64,000 nt of DNA, taken from the NCBI GenBank assembly GCA_037039685.1, contig JAWNGF010000007.1, positions 124,001 through 188,000 on the forward strand, written 5' to 3'. The notes under the pieces are model-generated. The model had not been told where the DNA came from. It saw only the letters and a program-made list of their open reading frames with translations, and made no database searches. Each line of letters begins with the position of its first letter. Within the stretch, counting starts at the first letter, position 1. Position numbers and translations under genes: made by a program. The DNA is from Ceratobasidium sp. AG-K. Taxonomy: Eukaryota; Basidiomycota; Agaricomycetes; Cantharellales; Ceratobasidiaceae. Shown piece by piece: positions 23,531-35,569 of the stretch.

Positions 23531-23542
23531 CCACCGTACCGC

Positions 23543-25340
23543 CATGTGGTTCTGGGGAAAGAATGCAAGATTGAACTTGGTACGCGTTTTCACCGGCTAT
23601 ATGCGGTGCTATATGCAGTGCTGATGAATGGACATACGGAAGGGGCGCCGAATCAGGCGATATTATAAGCGTAGTAACGCCCTTTCGTGCCACCATGTAT
23701 GTTACCACTATAGAACTGACCACGGAACCTTTTGAGAAGCAAACTGCGAACACATCTGATGGTCCACGCGATTTTATGGTTCACGGGATGTAAGCGTTTC
23801 CATACACCACCAAGTCGTAGGCAGCTGAGGTACCTTTAGTCTTGGGTGGGGAACTGCTCTAGCGTTTCATAAGCACGACGACTGTCACTGGAAGATGCGC
23901 CGTGTGTTGGCGTCAGCTCTACACCCTGCTGCAGCTCGCTCCCATGCACCGCAGCATTTGAATACAACAGAAGATTTCCTACGAAAACTTGCAGAAAATC
24001 CCGCGTCGTTTAAGGACATTAATAATGAGGTCACTGGAGCCTTTATTATCCGTTTGGTCTATGGATACGTATTGGAAACTGGAAGTGATCCGTTGCTTCC
24101 TATGGTCCATCGATGGTTCCACTATCTGGGGAAAGCGACTTCTACCGATTTTATGGTCAATGATTTTCCCAGCTGTGAGTGATATCTAACATGGTTCCCC
24201 TGACAATCAATTGGATTGTCGAAATATTTGCTAGCAACACATTTGTCTACCTATATTCCGGGAGGGGGATTTCAGCGTTTTGGCAAGGAAGGGCGAGGCC
24301 TGCGTGTTCGCTACGCCGACGACACATTCGACACGGTGTTTAATCAAGTGGTGAGTACGGAGCCGCACACTCTTTGGGACGGCAGCACTCAGCAACCGTG
24401 CTAGAAAGATGGACAAGTTAAATGCTCTTCTTACTCATCGAGCTTGCTGGGGAAGAAAAGAGGACCAACCGCTAGCCGAGAGGATATCGATCTTGTCAAA
24501 CGGACCGCTGCTTCCCTCTTCACTGGTGCGCACTTGTTACTGCTGGAATATAGCTAACAGTGTAATTATGTAAACATAATAGTGGGATCTACTACGGCGC
24601 GTATACATAGAACCCACAAGGGCTCTCCCAGCATTAACGCTATTTCAGACCGCTGGCGTCGTAAATGCCTTTACTCCGATGTTGTCGCTTCACCCGGATA
24701 TCGCCAGGAGAGCATAAGCAGAGATCGATTCTGTGGTTGGACGTGACCGCATACCCGCTTTGCATGACCGTGATTCAATAACGCACACTGAAGCTGGTCT
24801 TCAAGAGGTTATGCGGATGTGTCCGGCTGTACCATTAGGTATGTATTTCCGGAGTCCAAACCATTTGAGAAAGAGTAAAGTTGATAAACCTATTTACGTC
24901 TAGTGCATCTTGCGACTGAGGACATCGAGTTCCACGGATACTGAATTCCCAAAGGCTCAACTATCCATCCGAATATTTGGTAGGTAAATTACTACCAGAT
25001 TCACTATTAGTGCATTAATACCTGCACATGTATATCCCAAAGCAACCTTAGGGCAATACTTCATGGCCCCAACCACCATGCATCTCCGCACAAGTTCAAT
25101 CCCTTTCGCTTCTTGAAAACCGCTCCAGACCCGGACCCTTGCAAATTCACCTTTGGTTTTGGCCGCCGCGTCTGTCCGGGCTCTCATATACCCAACAATA
25201 GCTCGTGGATTATGTGTGCCGGGCTGTTGTCCGTTTTTGACCTTCGTGCGAGTCCTGAGTTGGAAGCCAAGGTTCGTAACCTGGGAGGGCTTGACTCGGA
25301 GCGACCCTATGGACTATTCGCACCCTATCGGCTAGTGTAA
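23543..25340 (+). pseudogene. Cytochrome P450 pseudogene
   Basis: P450 pieces are in the right order: a region resembling the N-terminal substrate-recognition part (FRATMYVTTIELTTEPFEKQ near 23690), a C-helix-like WKMRRVLASALHP (23893), an IPGGGFQRFGKEG stretch (24250), SSLLGKKRGPTASREDIDLV (about 24430-24500), helix-K-like EAGLQEVMRM (24790), and the haem-binding loop FGFGRRVCPG at about 25156-25185 with its cysteine. In-frame stops occur at 24715-24717 (TAA after IARRA) and 24942-24944 (TGA after FHGY). The I-helix oxygen-binding motif and the start are not recoverable. It ends at a TAA at 25338. Haem enzyme of the microsomal type in life; now almost certainly inactive. Confidence 0.85.
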
Positions 25341-25729
25341 GTGATTGCCAAACTTGTCGGAGCGCTCAAAATACTAAAAAGATAACCCAGCGGTGATGCA
25401 CCGCCGTTTTCATGCACCATAACACCTCGCGATTTGGTTGCTGTGAATTTGCTAAATAAGCCGTAGCTCAATATGGGTATCGCAGATATCTGATACGTAA
25501 AATGTAAAATGAAAGTGAAACGCGTAATCGTGAATATAATGACCTTGGGTAATTGGTTATTCCAGGCGAACTCAAAACACATCTCAGTGGAAGGCTAGTC
25601 AGCCTCAGAAACGTACCTATGAACACGATTTTCTACCAACCGCGCAAGCGATCCTCTACACAATGGCCACCGCTTGCACCCGCCGCACACTCAATATCAA
25701 AAACTGATTGATTCCCAAATCTAACCACA

Positions 25730-28537
25730 TCAGAAATCCCATCCCTCGGGTTTGAACGTACGGCCGTAATTCAAATAACCTTGCATGACTGCCAACACTC
25801 CATCGGGTAAGCCCATACTCATGAGCGTGTACGATACTTTTGCGTGGCCGTGCGTCTGGCCGAGTTTAAAGAAGTGTTGCGCCACGGCGGTTGGGTACTA
25901 CAGGACCGTCAAATTGGGTCTGAGCCAAGTATAGAGAAACTTACTGTACTCTCCATGTACCATCTCCACTGGTAACACGCAATCCTAAACGCCGCATTGA
26001 GCCCACGCTGTAGATCCCCTTCATCAGCGTATATCTCGAGTAGCCGCATCCAAGCTTTGGCGCTAAACTTGTGCTCCAAACACCGAGTATAGGCTTCCTT
26101 GGCGTCCTCCTTGTGGTGCAGCCGTGCGCCTAGGTCACTCAAGGATTTCCCACTCGGTACCAGTCTTTTTATAGGCGATGCGTTGTGTTTTAAAGTGTGC
26201 GACTTCGGCGCGGAAGATGGTCCAGATTCGGAGGTCCTACTCGAGTCGTATTAATTTCGGTTGGTGCAAAGTAGGAAACCCCCACCTCGTAGAGCACCAT
26301 GAATAAATTATCCAACCACCGCTCGCACAATCGTTTTGTGCTAAAGGACAGGGTCTCATCCACACCTTTGGCTTGACCAGTCGGACTCGCGGGCTCCTCG
26401 CCGTTTGCTTCCCTACTTTCCGACTCTTCGTTCGCCATGCCCACCGGACCAGGCTTCTCTAACCCCTCGGCCTCACGGGCGAACCCAGATTTTCCCTCGG
26501 CCTCGTCATCGTGCTCAGACACCTTGATCGTAGGCACGCCGTCGATTTGGCGCTGTTCGTCATCTTCGTGCGTTACTTTAATCGTCGGTACACCCAGCTC
26601 GACTTCGTCGGTGCTAAGGTTGCTCAGTGCACCGGGTGACGGGGATCTTCGCATCCCTCGAGTCGAGGCGTTATCGTCCCCAGGGCGGCCATGCGTGACT
26701 GTCCCATCCTCGTGAACGACTCTCTCTTCTTCTCCATTCGCCTATGGAAACTCCGATGAGAGACGTGTTAGGTTTAGGGGCGGTTCGTACCTCTGTCCCT
26801 CGCATTTTCACGCTCCGGTACTCTTCTTCCATCACAAATACCGCACTTCGCTTTCGTAGCAGTTCGTCCCACCCGACTTCAGAGGCGAGGCGGGTCAAGA
26901 GAGCGTATGCTTTTGCGAATGTACCTCGGAGCGAAGGGGCGGGTAAACGTAACAGAGCGATATCGGCCTGTAGATGGTAGGATGAGATTGCTCGGAATAC
27001 AACATATGGTTTCACGGATGGCATACCTCGTTGTCCCTGGCACTATCCTCGTCCAATACACCACTCTCCTTGATGAAATCTTTGACCGGAAGGTGTGTCC
27101 GCGCAGGAGTGGGCATCCGATGTAAATCCCGCTCATTGTAGGTAAACATCGGACACGAATTGAGAGTCAAGAGTGCCGATTCGTATTGTCCTAAATCATA
27201 TTAGTATCTTATGACATTTAATCAGAGAGTCCTTAGACCGACCATTTTCGATGTAGCACTCGGTCAACTTGGCCCAGGTCACAAACTCGCTGGGAGCGAC
27301 ATTCACAGCTTGCCTCGCCAATGCAACTGCCCAATCTTTTTTCCCCTTACTCCTGACGAGGTCGCATTGGACATGTAGTAGGGTGTAGGATGGCGGAGTG
27401 GAGGTGTCGGTGCGGTAGGGTGTGAGAGCGGCAGAAAGTGTTTGTAGCGCTTTAATTTCTTCGTCTGGAAATCCACGCCAGATTAATTTCGAATTTGTGC
27501 GGACAGGGAGAAGGGCACGTACTCATGCCGATGTAACTCGTCGCTAATAAACTCGCGACTTCGGGTTCGCGGACGTACATTCGCTCGAAAAAATTGACGG
27601 CCGGGGCGAACCTGCCCGCTGCGCCAAAGTATTTTAGGATTCCGCTCGTAAGATGATTGGAGACGGGCGAAGCAACCTGAATTTCTGGGTCTGAGCCAAG
27701 TTGCCAGCCTACACAACAAAGCTGTCAAGTTCTCCCTTACTACCGGAACGCGAGGGTCGACTCGCCTTTATGGAATAATGCCTCGGCGGTCTGTAGGAAC
27801 CTTGATTCGCCTTCTGGGGTCGTAATAGGATCCAGTTTGCGGTACCCTGCCAGACGGTAGTTTGGATCGTCGGCATAGTGGATTGCACGGAGAATAGCAG
27901 AGAGGTATGTTTCCTGCCAGATAGCAGGGGTGGCCTCATGTCTATCTCCTCGAAGGTCAATGCAGTAGGCTTGGACTCCGCCAGGAATCTTGACATCGAC
28001 CCGGACATCGAGACGAGAAAAGGCGTTGTAGCAGCTTCGAATGGTGTCAATTATATATCCAAGGAGCGTTGATAAAACGTACCAGTACGATCCAACACGA
28101 AGCTTCCAAGCCGTGCCCTTTGCAAACCACCCAGAATCCTGCTCCAAACTGTAGGTAAGCGAGTTGAGGTAAGCTGCCAATGAGGCCGAGGAGGAGGCAT
28201 CTACGCCAGAAACATAGTGGTACGACCCTATCTGTCAAAATCAAGGTCAACGGAACGGAGAATACCACCGAGACCACACCACTTACATCTCTTGTGCCGG
28301 CCCTTCCCGCAGTTTTAACAACATGGCATAGGTCCGGAGGTCCCAACTCCCGGAATGAGGCTACAAATAGCAGTGAGTTTAATCGCAATTCGATACTGCC
28401 TACGACCGCACCAAGGGTTTCCGTCCGGGCATTGATACACTCTGCAATTTCGACCTAAAGTCGAATATTAGCTGAGACATACCGATTGGTTAGTCTCTTA
28501 CCTCAAAGAACTCTGGGACGTCCCGGAACGCGTCCAT
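25730..28537 (-). CDS. ChAPs family (BCH1/BUD7-like) exomer subunit
   Basis: ChAPs proteins bind Chs5 and Arf1 at the trans-Golgi and sort cargo such as chitin synthase to the surface. Recognised from conserved blocks in order: MDAFRDVPEFFE (start exon), SFRELGPPDLCHVVKT (about 28320), AAYLNSLTYSLE (28160), VRVDVKIPGGVQAY, YADDPNYRLAGYRKL (27850), TSGILKYFGAAGRF (27600), a TPR-like region (ALARQAVNVAPSEFVTWAKL, about 27300), CPMFTYNERDLHRMPTPART (27110), ADIALLRLPAPSLRGTFAK (26950), an acidic variable segment with duplicated VPTIKV, then KRLCERWLDNLFMVLYE (26320) and the C-terminal helical repeats. Stop at 25730-25732. About nine to ten exons with short introns. ATG at 28537 is conservative; homologous-looking sequence (RSTPSEISPPLV) continues upstream to a stop, so a short first exon may be missing. 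Confidence 0.9.
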
Positions 28538-30044
28538 GACCAGTGGTGGAGAGATTTCACTAGGCGTTGATCTGGGCGCTTACGTGCCGCAAGCGTGTCA
28601 TGTTACGTTACGACTAACGTTTCCCATTGTGCTGCCCCTTGTGGTTCGGCGCCTCGACCCGGCCCGACAACACAGATAAATAATAATTACTCGATCTGAC
28701 CGACCACTGTATTCGACTCATCTCCCTCGTGCCTCTTCCTCACGGACTAGTACGGGCCGTATCACCTCAATGTATTCTGTAATACCTTGAGTTCTCGCTT
28801 CTGTCGTGTACGGTGCTCGCTATGGCTGTTTCGAGGTAGCGCATTCACCGGAACGAGCAACCTCACATCTGTGCAATCTTTCCTCGGCCATCAAACTTGA
28901 CCGCGATGGCTAGATGTCCCGTGGCTAAACCATTAATTACACAACCTCTGTGACCGTGGCTGATCACCGATATATGGTCATACTGGCTCGTGGGTTCCAG
29001 ACAACGAACGCGGGACTCAGTCGGGCGGTCTCCGACGCTCAAGCTGCCTTTACGCAAGCGCCATGGTTTGATTTTGGTCTCAAGTAAACAGTCCAGAATG
29101 CGGCCTCTTGTTCGTACGCTTGGCACTTCTGGTACGATCGCCCTTACCCCTCAGACTCATTTCGGTTGGTATACCTTGCCGCACTCGCTTTCTTCTACCC
29201 TATAGAGTCTCCTCTTGCGGTCCTCACGGATTATACACGAACGTCGAGAATTATACGAGGATAGGATAATCGGCTCGCACTCCCGAACTCGCAGAACGTA
29301 CGCCCACCAATGAGCTCGTTAAATCCCCGGAGGAATCTAGAGGCCTCCTCGAGGCTAAGTAGCCCCCCGCCCGATTCGCCCGATACAAACCATGGGGCTC
29401 GTTTTCTAGCTCATCGTGGCCCATGGAATCATCGCTATTGGTATTACATTCACAATGTCATTTTGGGATGATCCAGGCGCTTACCACCTGTGGAAGGCTG
29501 TGTTACGTATCTAGTAACATCTGCTGTTACACAACTACTTTCCCGCCCCTTAGCACCGCCCTCACACGCATCTTTGATCACAATACAATGCACCGGTTTG
29601 CTGTCAGCCGCACTTGGAACCCAGTGACTACATCGGCCGCCCTCGCAAGGTCTTCCTGACGCTAAGCAAATATGTCTGTGGTGGTCATACCGCTCCAGCT
29701 GCACAACTCTGAAAATGTCGCACCGGCCGCGGTTAGGCTCACATGATACATGAAGCCCAACGGAAGCCTTCTGCCCTCGGACCCTGCAGATCTGGAATGA
29801 TGTCAGTCGCTTGACGTACTTGCTTCTTTCTCAAACTCAGACCCAACCCCATTTGTGGCTCGCACCCATCTACGCTCACATCTCCCACACCCAGTACATT
29901 AAAACACCGGGCCATCCCCCTCTCCCATTTCATTTCTCTACCTCCACACACCCAGACTGCGCCAGCTTTGTCGGGTACAGGACATCTCACGTCCTTACTT
30001 TGTCTATCTCGCCGGACCCCCAGCAACGAGAAGGCACTGGTCCG
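28538..30044. other. Divergent intergenic region, no clear gene
   Basis: Lies between the ChAPs gene and the plus-strand membrane gene. A minus-strand frame at about 28863-29126 (ISHGHRGCVINGLATGHLAI) is protein-like for 30-40 residues but isolated. Nothing else is supported. Confidence 0.4.
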
Positions 30045-31756
30045 ATGGACCCCTCAAAGCTCACCGAAGAATATGAAGGCCTCTTGGCAATCAAACACTC
30101 CCCTCCTCGACCAAGCCGATACAAGACCTGGGGGGTTGTCTTTTGGCCCTTGATCGGCCATGGCGTGATCGCCGTCATTATCGCTCTGATGATGATTTGC
30201 TACGTCGATGGGAACAACTTCAATCCAACTCGCGCAAGCCATCTGTGACACTTGCCGATGGAACCATCGTTCCGTGGGTTCGCTACACTCCCCTCCAGTC
30301 CGATATCACCACCCTCGTTTCGACCTCCCTCGCGTTCTTGCGTCTCATTACTGCTTGCTGGCTTGGCCCTCTCAGCTGGCGTTGTGCTTTTATCCTTCTC
30401 GAAACGACTGGGCTGAGAGGCATACAGCTCTATGCCATCGTTGCGTATGGTATTCCGACGCCTCCTCGGCGTGAAAGCCGAAGAATCACCATTTCTATTT
30501 TCGTCATTCTGGGCATCGTTCTCCCCATCCATTTAGTAGCGCCTATCCTCACAGGATCAATCACATGGATACCGTCACAGCATCGCCCAGAGCGCCTATC
30601 AGGATCGATTATCTCTATCCCAGACACTAATACCGGAATAGGCGACCGAATGCGCACGTTCCCTGATGTCTACCGCCAGAGAATGATAGAGTCCGCCGTT
30701 GGGCTCGCTCTGGCGATCTGGGGACGCGATCCTCAAAGTAACGCTATGAGTCGTGCCCACAAGTCTATAGCGCCTCTATCCATCAATAGCACCTTGACCA
30801 GCATCGTACTACCCTACCTTTCGGTCACGTCTCTGGAGTGGGTGAGAAACCCCGAGAAAGAGCTCACGCTGGAACAACGGGAAGTGACTAAATACGCTTG
30901 CCCCAAATTAAACATGCAGAACGAGACCATATGTGCCTATTCCGGATTTTGGAATAGGGGAATGTTTGCGCTTATTCCAGATGCACCGTGGATTAATACC
31001 CCCTACATTAACTCCTCCCAAATCATTACGGAAAAACGTTTAATGGCACTTTACACCGGGGATAAAGCCGATATAGGTCGTAACATCTGTCATCAGACCA
31101 TATTGTTCTTACCTGGCGACCCGATTGCGCATGAAGGGGTAGTCGGTGATCCATCCGACAATGCCTGCTGGGCGTTTGCGTGGATGAACTACACAGCCGG
31201 TGCAGGTATATGCAATAACTGTCGCGTCTCATCATATGCTACCGTACAAAATGAGACTGGACTCGAACTGATACCGGATTATCTCGCCGACACGGCTTTG
31301 CACATGATACCAAACATAGTCGATTCAATAATGAAGGTGCAGAGCGATTATATGCGTCCATCTTGGGACAATATAGATGACCACGTAATTGGTCTTTTTA
31401 GTCGTGCCTACGCTGCTTCTTGGATTACTATCGCCGATCAACCTGCGCGCAGGCCTTACGTATCTGGTGTATTGAATACAACTTACTCCGTTTCGCCCCC
31501 CGCTTCCCAGGCGGTGGTTAATCTAGCGCGGGTGTACATTTGGCTAGGTCTACAGGCACTCATAACAGTTTCTGGGATACTTTTCATTTACGTTCAGGCA
31601 ACTTCGGGTAGCCCAATGATTGGGGACACCACGCTTACGGCTTTCTTCCTGGATAGCGGTAACATATGCCGAGACGATCGATTCGGAGAGCTTAGAGGTG
31701 GTAATGTTCGGACGGTCGAGCCGCAGGGTGGGGTGCTGAAAGTGAAATCTGACTGA
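30045..31756 (+). CDS. Membrane glycoprotein with an apparent frameshift near codon 60
   Basis: Frame 1 begins at ATG 30045 (MDPSKLTEEYEGLLAIKH), has a helix (PLIGHGVIAVIIALMMICYV) and ends at a stop at 30248. The second frame takes over from about 30228 (KPSVTLADGTIVPWVRY) and is open to 31756 with helices near residues 90, 130 (ISIFVILGIVLPIHLVAPIL) and 500 (YIWLGLQALITVSGILFIYV), a large loop with NST, NET, NSS, NYT and NTT sequons, and cysteines CPKL, CHQT and CNNC. The switch needs +1 or -2 bases. A 35-nt GTCGAT...CAAG intron would also fix it but is short with a weak donor. Overall design resembles the 5.9-15.7 kb array without clear sequence identity. Function unknown; either a recent pseudogene, a sequencing indel or an odd mini-intron. 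Confidence 0.65.
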
Positions 31757-32748
31757 CCACATCGAGGGTTAATAACTGGTTCTTGTGTTGTCATCGTTAA
31801 TATGTAGTGGATGATTTTGTCTTGGTTAATATGCTAGTTACAATACTTGAATTTTGAAACATAGGTTTGCCTGGTGTAGCCAATCAGTGATATCGAAGCC
31901 TGGAGGGGCGTGGCAGTGGGAGGTGTACGGGCAAAGGCACTGCCCGCCGCGGAAGAAACAGAAAATATGAGTCCCAACTAGGAGATGCGTGTTGAAGCCT
32001 TTGAAGATGGGTAAATTTAGGTGAGTTATAGACTCAGGGTGCGCATTATGCGATCCGTGCCTTCGTCCCCGGCTATCCTCCCCCTGCAATAGTCTGATCA
32101 CTTGCCAAGTCAAGCCTTCAAGAGATAGTCACAGTGAATTCCATATGAGTTATCATTTCGATTGTACTACCCATTCCCCCATTGTGCTCGATTACCTCTT
32201 GCCGTCTGGTATGAGCGCTCATCTCCCTGAGTCTGGCTCACACCTCTGCATCTCGTTTCTCCATCCCTACATCTCTGTAGTATGGTAGTGAGTGAATCAA
32301 AATCCCCTCAGGCTCCAGGCCCGCATCCGTGTGCCCTAGGTCTCTTACCTGTTCTCCCTACGTAGTAGCGCTATAGAGTGATATGCATACACCCGCTGAC
32401 CCCGACCCTTCATACGCCTCAATCTCGTCACGCTCTGTTACTGAGCTACTTACAAGGAAGGAACGTTGGCATGATCCGGAGCGCGACAATTTACGTGCAA
32501 GTATTTTTGAATTTGGTACATGGTTTTACGTCGCATATGCAGCGATACGCTTCAAATAAATGATCTAGGCCAGAAATCCGGCTGAGGGATTGTTTTGTGA
32601 CGGTGTTACAATCTACAACCAGGGGTTACGCGCCTGTTTGGGTTGAGCTCCTGAAAGCAGCAGTGGTCAAATCTAGTGACTTTACACGACCGGGAAGCCC
32701 CGCATAGGTACCTTTCTACTTGCGCTTATAGCTATCGAGTGCGCGTCG
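31757..32748. other. No gene seen
   Basis: About 1 kb after the membrane gene stop. Short frames only; no motif or repeat recognised. Confidence 0.45.
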
Positions 32749-32958
32749 TCACATGGCCTGTAGCCGGCCATGATTACGGCCAATGAAGGGTATCCTCTCG
32801 GGCTTGAATTCCGGCAAACCCTCCGCCTGCAAATGTCGTCCTACCCATGCTAGTACATATGCGAAGATGGTATTCTGCTCCCAGATCCCAACCACCCGTA
32901 CTTCCGGATCCATATCGAGCCACCCATAAGAGATCAACCAATAGGCCCAGTACTGCAA
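32749..32958 (-). other. Short protein-like open frame, unrecognised
   Basis: 69 codons (WLISYGWLDMDPEVRVVG, then FAYVLAWVGRHLQAEG and RIPFIGRNHGRLQAM) with a natural amino-acid pattern. It could be a final exon or a remnant. No continuation upstream was established across the gap to 33180. Confidence 0.25.
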
Positions 32959-33179
32959 TGTCTACGTTGTGCGACCAGCACTCGCATATGGTCATAAATT
33001 GGCATAGAAGAGACATTGTTATATGAAAGGAGCCCATTCGGGGAAGTAAATCCGCATGACGGCCATAGTTGCTTTACTACATGGGGGGGAATTATTGGCA
33101 AGCATGTCTTTCCAGTTTGACGTTGGATACGACGGGCTGAAATTTGAGTGGAAGCGCCCCTTGGCTGGGCCCAAAGGAT

Positions 33180-35171
33180 TCAGTGGGAATTACGAGCGGA
33201 GTAAGATCTAGGCTCCGTTAGGCTTCCACGTCCATAAAGGTAGGTCGTAATCAGGAGTACAGGGATTATTAGGGTTTGTGCGTGTACTTGCACGATTTGG
33301 TAAATGGCCACAACGAAGTCTTGAACAATTATCGATGCCACGGAGAGAAACAAAAATACTGAAGACCATAGAACCAAACCCCAAGAGATGCTATGACGCA
33401 GGGCAAGAACTTGCAACCCTGACTTGGTATTTTCGTGTTGCTGAATGAAACTAGCCTAAAGGAAGGATTTCAATCAACTGGCGGGAAAATCGTGTGGAGA
33501 AGGAACGCACTGCGTCAGCGGCGCATTTGCCCAATCCTCGATGGTGGGATAGTAATGATACGGTATACGTTCCCCCGCATATGGCTAATAAATTTGTCAC
33601 AGCGGCGAAGCCCCGCGCGATTCTCGAGTCTGCAAATACCACCACAATACTACTAGCACTGCCATGATTAAACATTAGCTACTATCCGTGATGGTAGTGT
33701 TTTTGGACGCACATAAGCAGCACACCGAACTGGAGCGTTGATTGTATGTTAACTATGCCTCACTCATCTGAATCAATGAAAATCGCAACTAACAGTCGCT
33801 AACCCACTCCTCCATTCTTCTGAGAGTTCCGTCGTCAATCTTCTCCATTCTCTAGTATAAGTTACCCTATCTATCCATATGGCGTTCCAACGGCTCAGAT
33901 ATTGTGCGGGTATACCGAACAATACCGTGGACCATCGCTGGAATGATCTCGTCAAGGCGGGTGGGTACTGTCCATTCACCACTGTGAACCGATCTGTGCG
34001 CGAGTTGCGTTCGCCGAACAGATTGACAATACGACTTTGTACTTAGGCTTAGTGTCAGAATATACCCTAGGAATGAACATCAACGTTTCTCACCCAGTAA
34101 ACTCATAATCCGGGCTAGAAACCAAGATAGGTGAGCCAACACGACCGAATTGCATCAGTGGGACCTACCTAAGCACCAATTAATCTCAACGTTAGTCCCA
34201 TTGTCCAAAGTTCGAGCCATTGATTTAGAATACGATTCACATTCGTCCTGGTGAAAGGGGGAAACGGAACCAAACGAAGTCGAGGCGTCTGAAAGCAAGT
34301 GCTCAGACCATCTCAGGGAGGTAAATCACTCAAATTGGCTATACCTATTCCCAAAGCTCCTAGTGTTGCGAGCAGTGCCTTTGCGCGAGGTCGAAAGTCT
34401 TGGTGTGGCGGTGGCATGTACTCACAATGAATCCAAAACTGCTCGGAGAGAAGGTGTTCTATAACAAGAATATCTTTAGCCCTTGAAGTATGGTTATTTT
34501 GCGGCAATACTCACTAAGGTGTGTCTGGTTGCGAACTGTCGGTAGCTGGAGATTGGTGGTTGATATATCCCGCAGCCAGAATATTGACTGAGCGGCATAA
34601 TCCACCAAATAGTAGCTGCAAGATTCGATATCTTCTCCCTTCGTTTCAGAAACGTTGACAGCGATATCGTAATCCGAGTCGATCGCTAAGTCTTGGACAT
34701 GAGAGGAAATGAGCCGAGCCCAGTATTCGACGCGTCGTAGGATGTGGTTTTCTGGGATGTATGACTCGGTGACTGTACGTAAATCAGCGTTTCGAAAATA
34801 AGGTCGACTTGGAAATGTATAAGTATTTAATTGAAGCGGAGTCCATGAATTGCACTGACCCCTCTGTAGGATTGCTATGACTGGTCCAACCAAGTGGAGT
34901 TTCAGTTAGTCTATCTTGGATAACGCTAGTGGGATGTGTTATCGAGATCATTGTCGAGCCCCTTGGAGGCTTACATCGTTTCATTCAAGGGCCCACTTGG
35001 AATCACGATAGCAGAGGGAGGGAAACTACAGGGATGGGAAGGTGGCTATTCAAGACATCGCAGGGCGGAGGGTGGGGCGTAGGGAACGTACATCGCGGTG
35101 TCATTATATCGCTGTGTCGAGCTTGGCAGTTGTTCCAGCAGTTGAGATGGTAGGAGCTGAGTTCGCGCCAT
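33180..35171 (-). CDS. Multi-exon membrane protein of a large agaricomycete family
   Basis: Start MARTQLLPSQLLEQLPSS at 35171, donor GTACGT near 35094, then an exon reading FPPSAIVIPSGPLNETM. Further exons include PYFRNADLRTVTESYIPENH (34790), DIESCSYYLVDYAAQSIFWL (34600), LSEQFWIHCEYMPPP (34420), RWSTVLFGIPAQYLSRWNAI (33920), a helix-rich exon with TNLLAICGGTYTVSLLSHHRG (33560), and ALRHSISWGLVLWSSVFLFL (33390) ending at 33180. The YYLVD...FWL...LxEQFWxHxEYxP core is, from memory, that of a family often annotated as WW-domain-like or hypothetical membrane proteins in Rhizoctonia and relatives. C-terminal helices put it in a membrane. Function unknown. The 3' end is uncertain because the last exon loses the family pattern. 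Confidence 0.6.
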
Positions 35172-35569
35172 GGTAATAAATTGCGAGAGACCCGTCCCCG
35201 ACTTGCGATTTTATGGGCAGCACCGACGGAACGGCCCCCAAACAGTACATGCCCACACTGGCATTGTGTTTCTCGCCAAGTACGTCGAGGCTTCTTGACC
35301 GCGCACGTGGCGCTTTTTGTGATAATCAGCGAAATGAAGGGCGCGGCCCTCTCGACTGCAACGAATCACGTTGTGTAGTTGTATAGATGGAACAATCGAT
35401 TACATGAACCTAGTAAGGCACTAAGCATAGCTACGGGAATCCGAAACTGCACGCATTTATCCGCCCCCGGCTTCTCATTCTCTTCCTTTTCCTCAATGCT
35501 GGGTTGTTCTGTACTAGGGTGTCGGGAAGGCAACCAAACCACTCACGGAGCGCTTTTTGAGTTCGCCGC
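35172..35569. other. Intergenic
   Basis: About 400 bp between the start of the previous gene and the stop of the PARP-type zinc-finger gene. No gene seen. Confidence 0.5.
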
